From positions 1,528,815-1,592,814 of the forward strand of contig JAGGNK010007448.1 of the NCBI GenBank assembly GCA_017590115.1: 64,000 bases of DNA, in the 5' to 3' direction. A program made the position numbers and the translations under genes. The notes below the pieces were generated by a model, which was not told where the DNA came from, did no database searches, and saw only the letters and a program-made list of their open reading frames with translations. Source of the DNA: Montifringilla adamsi. Its lineage: Eukaryota; Chordata; Aves; Passeriformes; Passeridae. This document shows, in pieces, positions 38,901 through 47,900 of this stretch (within the stretch, counting starts at the first letter, position 1; every line of letters begins with the position of its first letter).

Positions 38901-41900
38901 GGCTTTGTGGGGTTCATGTCACATGCAGATGTGGGTTGAAAGGACCTGGCTTTGGGCTGGAGACAGGAATTGACCAGTTGGTGCCATTTTACCCTACAAA
39001 CAAGAAGGCCAGGTGGTTGCAAGTGTCCAGGACATGTGGATGCCTGCAGCAGCCTGGAGGCTGTTCCCAAGGACCCTCTGCTGTGGCTGTGGGACATCTC
39101 TGGTGCAAGGCATCATGGAAGGAAAGCCACTGCATCCTTGTCCCCTGTGTGGATTTTGGTGACCACTGGGGTGGAGGCCAGTGAGGAAAACCCGAGCTGT
39201 GAGTCCAGCAGAGCTGCCTGGCCTCTTTCTGCAGCTGTGACCTGCTGTGGCTCCATGTGCCACACAGGCTGCTGGCTGTCCTCTCCTGCCCTGTCCCCCT
39301 GTCATCTCCACAGCTGGCCCTGGGGGAGAGTTGCCTAGTGGCAACTGAGATGATGGTGGAAAGAAGAAAGAAGAGGACCAGAGAAGAGATTGGAGCAAGG
39401 GGCAAACCAGGGAGTGTTATGCCTCACTGGGGAAGAAATTACCTCTTAGGCCTGCAAAATTGCAGTTCCCTTTCCCTGGTGAAGGCAATAATCCTCCAAA
39501 ACTTGATTGGGCGACTCCCTTAGTGCTGTGAAAGTGGTGTAACCTGCTCCTGGGAGCTGAGGATTGCTCCAGAAGAGAAACATCTTGTTCTTCCCAACCT
39601 CCTTGGCCAGGCATCATGTACAGAGTGCCCACAGCAAAGCACTGATGAGTTCAATTTGCATTCTTTCCTTTCTCATATGCTATGGGAAGTGATCAGCAAA
39701 GAGATTTGCACTTTCCAGAGTCTTCATCAGCATCTGAGTTAGCACTGCCTGACATGGACAGGGCTTACCTCCCTGAAGCTCAGGTGTGCCTCTGCCTCAG
39801 GAACTCTTGGGTCATGTTTTCAAAGCTTTCTTTCTGTGCACAATAGCTAAATGCCTGGGTTTATCTGAAAGCTGAAGATGGAGATCACATGAAGAACGTG
39901 AAGACATGGTTTGTCTCCCCAGACACCCACCCTGGCCACACTTCAGCAGGGGACAGGCTGCTCTTGTGATGCTCATCTGCAGTGAATTCCTGTGCTGCTG
40001 TTACTCAATTCCCTGCTGCACACTCTGTCTGCCACCAGAAATAGGTATTAGTGCCCATAAGTGGCTGTTAATCCTGGCATAATGGCTCTCACATGGGCTT
40101 GCCAAGTCAGACACGGTGGTTGCCAGTTCCTAGGAATTTGCCTGCAGTGCAGCCGTCTGAGCCAAGCTCCCTGGTTTGTGCTTGGGAAATGCCAGTGCAA
40201 ACAATACAGCACTCCTTGGGAGGAAAGAAAGCCATGAGTAGTGCTCACAAGAGTGCAGGCAAGCAAAGGCTGAAGGATTTCCTCTTTTGCAACAGAATGT
40301 AGAAAGCGTGAGCTTTACAGAGACATCCCCTCCCTGCTGTTTGGTCCAGCTCTGACTGGGATGCCAGTAGAACATGAAGGGAGAACTTACTGGAGAGCTA
40401 CAGCTGCCTTCTGGCCATGCAGGTGTCATTTTAGCTGTGCAGTGCATGTTTCTGTGAGGCCTTGGAATCTGAGCACTTACACTGGGACACTGGACTGGCC
40501 TTGGTTAAATTGAGGTTTGAGCTGTGTGCATTTAAGGAGAGACCATCAAGTGTTGTCCTTTTTCTGTGTTCCACGTCCCATCCTGTGCACAAGTGAGCAC
40601 TTGTCTCTGCTGTGTGGAAAGGACTCACGTTTGGCAAGTGGAAGGACCAGCCCAGGGGAGTCTGTGATGTGTGGCTTTGGTGGCAATCTGCTGGATGATT
40701 TGTTTGCTGGCAGCAGCAGAGGTGCTTTGGGATATGTTAATGTCGTGCTCTGGTTTTATCCTTTAGCATTTGCCGAACGGCGTGAGAGAAGCTTCAGCAG
40801 GTCCTGGAGTGACCCGACTCCCATCAAAGCTGATTCCTTCCATGACTCTCGAGAAAGTGAGTTCTGAGTCCTTTGAGCTTCCTCCTGTGGGCAAACCCTC
40901 CAGCAGTTGTTGACTGGAGTCCCACTGGAGTAACTGCTCTGTGCCCTCTGTCCTGTCTGTGATCTTTTTTTAGTTTCCTGAGATCGGAGCAGGTAACGCT
41001 CCAGGTGTATGTACCTGTTCATCTGTGTGTACCTGTATTTATTTGTAGAGCACCACTCATCCAACCTCAGATTATTGAGCAGTTGCCAAAGGGTACCCAG
41101 TGGTACAGCTCTCTTACAGCCCTCTGTTCCCATCATCCCTTATCCTCTTGACACCAAAACAACCTCTCTGGAAACTCACCAGTCCAAGGCTGCCTTTCAC
41201 CATAGTGGGGCTAACGTGGCTTCCTATGCAGGAGCCCCTTCTGAGCTCTTTCCTAGCCTGGAATAGCTCAAGAACACAGCTGATGAGATGGAGCTTTGAT
41301 TTCCTGCACAGGTGATAGCTTGGGGCAATCCGATCTTCATTTGGGCTGCCAGGAATCCCTCTGGGAATCCCCAGTAATGCTGCCATGTTCTGCTTGAGGG
41401 GACTGAGATGCTGTTGTGTTCATTTACAGGAAGGAATGCCAGCATCTGTATTCTTATAAAGGGAATGGCTGTTTTACACAGATTTTATTGCAAGCCTGTA
41501 GGCAGGAACTTGGTGGATATGAGTTTGCCCATGTTGAAGTGAATTTCACTAATGAAATGACCTGATCTGCCAGGTAAGCGCGAGATCTGGCCCTGCTAGC
41601 TGTAGAAGACCCAGGTTGCAAGGGGAGGTGTATCAAAGGCCAGGTTCACAACATGACCCTGTTGTTTGGCAGTCTGACTCCTCCCTGCTCCCTCAGCTGA
41701 CCGGAGGCAGATGGAAAAGCCATGGGAAAGCCATGGAAAAGCTGTGGTTCACACAGGCACTTGGACATCCCCAAAGGCACAAACAGTGGCACCTCGGTTC
41801 TCTTTCCTCAGTCCAGCAACCATCTCTGTTTTTAACCTTTAATGGTCAATTATATTCCTTCCAGATGTTTTTTTCCCCAGGAGGCATTGAAGGCCAACAG

Positions 41901-44900
41901 GTAAGGTCGATTTGGAGAGCAAGTTCAAGTCTACTGTTGCAATATGACTGTGTTTGTTGCAGCTGTCTTCACGCACGCTCTAAGACTTCTCTGCCAGGAT
42001 CAGTCTGACCAACAAGTCAGATTTTCCTTATAATCCCTGAAAATATGTAGTCAGAGCAGTAATTACTACAAGGAGACCAGCTCTGAAGTCTTTGGACTTG
42101 TGCTTATCAGCCTGGCAGTGCTGAAGTGTAGAGAGTCTGTCCGTGTTCTGTCTCCTTCCCCATTTCTGGAGTGACAGGGTGACTGTTGTGACTTAGCATT
42201 TGAAAACCAAGCTTGGTGACTGCAAGAGTGATGAAGTTCTGTGACACGTGATGTGAGCTCTCTGTGCACTCTTCATTTGTTACATGTTTGTCTGTTTGAA
42301 GACACCAGCCCCAGAGTGGTGTCTGTCACTCTGTGGGTGACAAGAGAGCACGAGTGTCGTGGCACCTCTTGTGAGGAAGCTGCCAAGGCAGGATGGAGTG
42401 GGAAAGGCTGTTCTGCCCTCGTAATGCTCCCTGTGTTCTGGCAGGCCATGACCTTCAGGATTCCTGCGGGACTCTGGATGGTGACTTTGACTTGAACTGG
42501 GAAGCAGAAAAGGAACTTGAAGCCATGGCATGTGATGGAGAAGACTTTATTCCACCAAAAATAATGGTGAGAGTTTCCAGCTCATGCTCTGCCTGTCCTT
42601 TCAGTGCTGCTGAGTTCAGGATCTTCATGGGAAGTCTGTTGTGTAGGCACAGCCTCAGGTGTCTGTGAGAGTCACTCAGAGATGAACCGAGACATGACAT
42701 GGGTTCAAATCTGTTATTGCTGGGGGTAGTGCATTGAAATAAAACTAGAAGGAGAGACCTGTAGTCCACATCAGAGCAGGACTGACACCAACACAGAACC
42801 AAGTCAGCCTGAGGCTTGTTAACCCTGAAAATAGAGACCTGAGGACCACTGCCAGCTCTGCTCCCACAACGAGGAACTGAGGGGCCTGGAATCACAACAG
42901 AGTTCAGGCTCTGGTGCTGCTGGAGCCAGCTGAGGCTTCAGCCAGAGTTGTCAGGCACTGTCTGGCACCTGCAGCCCTGTGCCTGGTGCAGGTCCCACCA
43001 GACACTGAACATTCCCTACACCCAAAAGGATGTTTTGCAGGAGTGATCCTCACTGGGATACAGCCATCCATGGTGGTGCATGAGCTGCTTCATCCTCTGT
43101 GCACCCCAGTCTCCCCTTTCCAGCCTGTTCTGGGCCCAGTGCAGCCTGAGGGCAGAGCTGTGTGCTCATGTGACACTCGGGCACTCAGCAGGCCTGGGGG
43201 TGCTCTGGGCTGGAAACCTTCCACTGGGATGTGGATAGACTGGGTTAGCTGCTACCTCGAGTCACACCTGAGACCAGCTGAGCAGGGCACTGTTTTATGG
43301 CCTTTGTGCTTCTGTCCAGACTCTACTGCCTTCTCCTCATGCTGTTGCACCTTTTTTCCCCTTTGTAGCTCATCTCTTCCAAGGTGCCCAAAGCAGAGTA
43401 TGTCCCAACAATTATCCGCAGGGACGACCCCTCCATCATCCCCATCCTCTATGTAAGTACATCACTTCTGCCGTGATGACAGCACAAGTCATACAGACAC
43501 TTTTTTTTTTCCTTAGTTCCTTTTAGGGTGACTCCAAAATGCTGATGTGGTTTGGGAAAGCTATCAGGAAGGGGCTGGGAGTATGTTGAACCCAGCTTTG
43601 GGGTCTGGGGTAGCTTTGTGGGGGCTCAGGTCCAGGTGGAACAGTCAGGTGGGGTGGAAATGGCACATGTGGGCTCTGGGCTCTGCAGGCCCAGCCAAGC
43701 TGCGTGGGAGGATTGTCAAGGGAAGGCAGGACAGGCACTGCCAGGCTTAGGGCTCCTCCTTATGCTCATCCTTGGGATAAGCAGCACTCAGAGCTCAGCA
43801 GTGAACCACCAACCTCATCACCCCACGTGCAGTGGGGCATCCCTGTCAGTCATTAACTTAACTCTGACTTTTCCCTGGTAGTCTGGCCTGAGCAGGTGTC
43901 TGATACAGCAGTGAGGAGTCATGGGTTTCTTTTTCTAATCACTTAATTTGTGAGGGAATGTGAGACTGGGAGCCCAGCAAGGCCACTGTCAGTGTGCAGC
44001 AGGCTGTGCTGCTGGGGTTTAGCCTTGCTGCTCTTGTCTCTCTTCCTTGGAGGGTTGTTCAGTGGTCCTGATGACCCTGCTGTGGCAGAGGCAGCTGTGT
44101 TGGGAGTGCAGCTGTTTGTCAGCCAGCTTGGACAGGGGCAGAGCCAGAGAGTGGCTGCCAAACACGGGCAAACAGGCATTGCTGATGTTGACTGCATCTG
44201 AGGGACAGTCTGTGCTTTGGATGTGTCTGCAGACTTCAGCTGCAAGCCTTTGAGTGGATTTGATTTTCATGGACTGTTCAGTCTTCAGCTTCTGTGCTGA
44301 AATGTGATTTAGTGTGAGGGTTACTGCTGCTGTGACCAGCAGCCATCAGTTGGTGTAAATGTGCTCTTAAAGCCTCCTTGGAATGGGATTGTGTGATTAT
44401 TAGGGAGCTGGTAGAGTGACAGTGAACCTTTACATGTCTTCTCTCTTGGTTTCCAGGACCATGAACACGCCACCTTTGATGACATCCTGGGTACGTGAGT
44501 TTTACCTCCTTTTCTTATCTCCTGCCCAGTGCAAATGTAACCATCAATATTTAAGTCACTCCGCTGCCCTGTGATTCAGCTGCCGCTCACAGAGTTGTTT
44601 TTGTCACCCCAGTGACCCCTGACAGTCAGTTGGTTGCTCTTGGATGTGCTGCTGTAATAAACACTCACTTCTGTGTCCTGTTTTCTGTGCTAAACTCATG
44701 GTTTGTGTCAGGGAAACTGAGGCACAGGGCAGCAGGTGCCTGTTCATTGTACCTGTGGTGGGGAGTGGGAGCAGTGACAGAGGGCCAGGAGGGCTGGGGC
44801 TGCTCTGGAGCTGTGGTCACTACAGAGCAGTGTGTGGTGCTGTTCCATCCTTCTCTGCCCTGTCACCTGATGACATTTCCTGCTCCCACAGCATCCTTGG

Positions 44901-47900
44901 CATGTACTGAGCACCCCTCAGCTCAGCTTCCTGCCCTCAGGACTAAGTGTAAAGAAATAAGATTCATTTTAACCTTTGTCCGTGGTTCATCTTTTCCAAC
45001 ATGTTTTGTTTGGTTGGTGGTTTTTTTTGCAGAGGAAATAGAGAAGAAGCTGAACATTTATCGGAAAGGCTGCAAAATCTGGAAGATGCTGATATTTTGC
45101 CAGGTACATGAAAGTTGTTAAACACTTGGGTGATTTGTTAAAATTTGTCATTTTCTGTGGGGAAAGTGACATAGAGGAACCAGTATTCCAAAGTCAGCTT
45201 CCATTAAAGTGGCTGCCAAGGCACAGCTTTCACTTCCCATTTCCCAGACATGAAGCAGTCTCAAGTTGCTGTGACAGCAGGAAATCAAATCTGATTTAGT
45301 GAGGCCAAGTCAAGAGCTGGGCTGATTTTCTCAAGGAACCCCAGAAAAACCAACATCAGCACTGACCTAGAAAGGATTCCAGACACAGGGACAAGCACTT
45401 GCAGTGCCATAGTTATGGTTTCCATCCAGCTGCAGTGTGACAGTGACAGTGCTGTGTGCTGTGGACCAGACTGGCAGGTGGCTCAGCTGGGAGCTGGAGA
45501 CCAGAGGATGCAGGAGAAGGGTCAGGCTGGAGCTGTGGCTGGGACAGTCTAGGCCCTGCTGGATTTGGGAATTGCTGGGGATTTCCTTCCCAAGTTTGCT
45601 GTTCCTCGTGGTGGTCAACTGTGGGCTTCCCCAGCAGCTGTGCCATGAGAAGTGAAGGAGGTGACCTGACCTTGCTCCCTCCACGTGCCCAGTGCTGCAG
45701 AGAAGCAGCTTTGCTGCACACTGACCTGGAGATTGTGACTTACAATGTTCCTGGTGTTGTGTCAGCCTGTTCTCCTGCTGCCCAAGTCCAGTTCCTCTGC
45801 AGTGCCAGCCCTTGCCTGCCGTCCCTGCTGTGCTCAGCTGCTCCTCTGCCCACCCCCAGCATCCCCAACTGACAGGGACTTTCTTGTCTTCCCTATTACT
45901 CTCCAGCCACCCACAACAGCGTTTTAAATCTATTATTGTGCCTTTCTAGAGTGATGTGGGCACGGAACAGCAAAAGCCATGGAATCCAGCCCCCAGCACG
46001 CTGCCCGTGTGTGGATGTCCCTGAGCGTGTCCGCAGTGCAGGGCTGCCCTGCTCCCTTGTGGCACCTCTGGGAATGGCTGGGCAGGACAGGAAACGCATC
46101 CAGGGTTTGTTTCCTCAGGGCCTGTGCAAAGGGGTTTCCATCTGTCTGTCTGTCTCTTGCAGGGAGGCCCCGGGCACTTATACTTGTTAAAGAACAAAGT
46201 CGCTACGTTCGCCAAAGTGGAGAAGGAGGAAGATCTGATCCTGTGAGTGGCTGTGCTGTGTTCTGGGCTTGCATGGTGTTTCTCTGCTGGATTTGCTCAA
46301 ATGTTTGCAGCACGTGGTGGAGCAGGAGAAGTGAAGGGAACTGGGGTGGCTTGGTTAGGGGATGAGGAGACTGAGGAGATGCTGAATAGCAGCTTACAGC
46401 TCATTCAGGGGTGACAGCAAAGGTGGCAGAGCTGAGCTCATCCCTGGAGTGCTGCAGCCCTGTCACCAGGAGATTTATTCTTATATCTGTTTAGTGTCTC
46501 TGTGGATAGGGACTGTCAAAAAGGAGGGGGGAAAAGGTATTTCTTCTACTAAAAACAGCTTTTCTGACCAGAAATGAGAACATGCACTTCCAGCCTCTGG
46601 TACTGTGATACCATTGCTAAGCTGGTGGCTATGGCAGAAATCCAGGGTGTTCCCCCACAGCTGACTCTGGCCAGGGGGAAATGGAATTTGTCTCTGCAAA
46701 GCCTGCTCAAAGTCCAGTCTGTTACTGAGGAGGCTTTTCACTAACATACCAGCCTTCAGCTGGGAGTGCTGAGCAATTTTGCTGCTCCTTGCAGAGAGTA
46801 AAGCTTTGCCTGTTTTGCTGCCTACACGCTTGTGCTGGCTCAAACTTGCTTGGCTAACAGTGCCTGGCTGTGGGGGAGAGGATGTACACCAACCTGTTCC
46901 TACACAACTTTTTGTTGGCATGAGAACTGAGTATTAAAATCAACATCTGCTCAGCAATCTCGTGCCTGGCACTGGCTGTGGAATTCTCCAGCACGTGTGC
47001 ACATCCACAATTCTGAGCACATCCCAGGCATAGCTGCTCCCAAGCTGATAAATCAGGGATCTGCAGGAAGCTGTGAACACACAGCTGAAAGCTGGGGAGC
47101 TTGGAAGTCAATGTCTCCATCCAACTTGCGTGCTTCTGGGAGGCAGTGCTGAGGAAAGCTGAGGCTGAAGTCTGGTTGGAACACCCATGGAGGAATTTCT
47201 GGGCTTTACAGCCCCCCAGAGTTGCTCCAGCCCTCTGCCCAGGGGAGGGGGTTGTGTTTCACATCCCTCAGGCACCAAGTGCCTGGTCACAGTCACTACA
47301 CGACAAGGGGGGTGACTGTGAGCAGCACCAAGCACGGGCTCACATGGAGCTGCCTGGGCTGTATTGGCTCACTCAGAACAATCTCTCCAGCTGTTCCCTG
47401 CTGATTTCATGCCCTGGAAATGAACCAGTGCACTGATAACCCTCAGTGTTCAGAAAGGGCAGTTGTTGATAGAAATGGGAGAGAGGAAGCTGGAGGGAAT
47501 GCTTGGTGAAACTGTCACTCCGGAAGCACTTCTGGGGACTTTGCTCCCTTCTCCTCACCTTGGAGCTCCCTTGGCTTGATGGGCTGCTCCTCCTTCTCTG
47601 CCACATGACTTGGACCTGCTCCTCAGGCCCTGGCTCTCCTCCTGTTCTTACTTGTCTGAGATCCAATGGCTCTTCCTGAGCAGTTTCCTGCCCAGGACAC
47701 AAACCTTGGGCCCTATCCGAGTGCTGTGTACACACATCCTTGGCATTACTCATGCCTATGAGGAGAGATTTTTTTTTTTTTTTAATGATGTGTTCTGTTT
47801 TTTCCAGCTTCTGGAAGAGGTTGAGCAGGCTGATGAGTAAAGTCAATCCTGAACCAAATATCATCCACATCATGGGCTGCTATGTTCTTGGAAACCCCAA

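Larger units (their letters stand above)
42567..47807 (+). other. NSMF: NSMF introns 9 to 13 (between the listed exons)
   Basis: Introns of 802, 1004, 542, 1059 and 1565 nt. Only splice signals and short pyrimidine tracts were recognised; a long T run (about 47769-47783) lies upstream of exon 14. Confidence 0.75.
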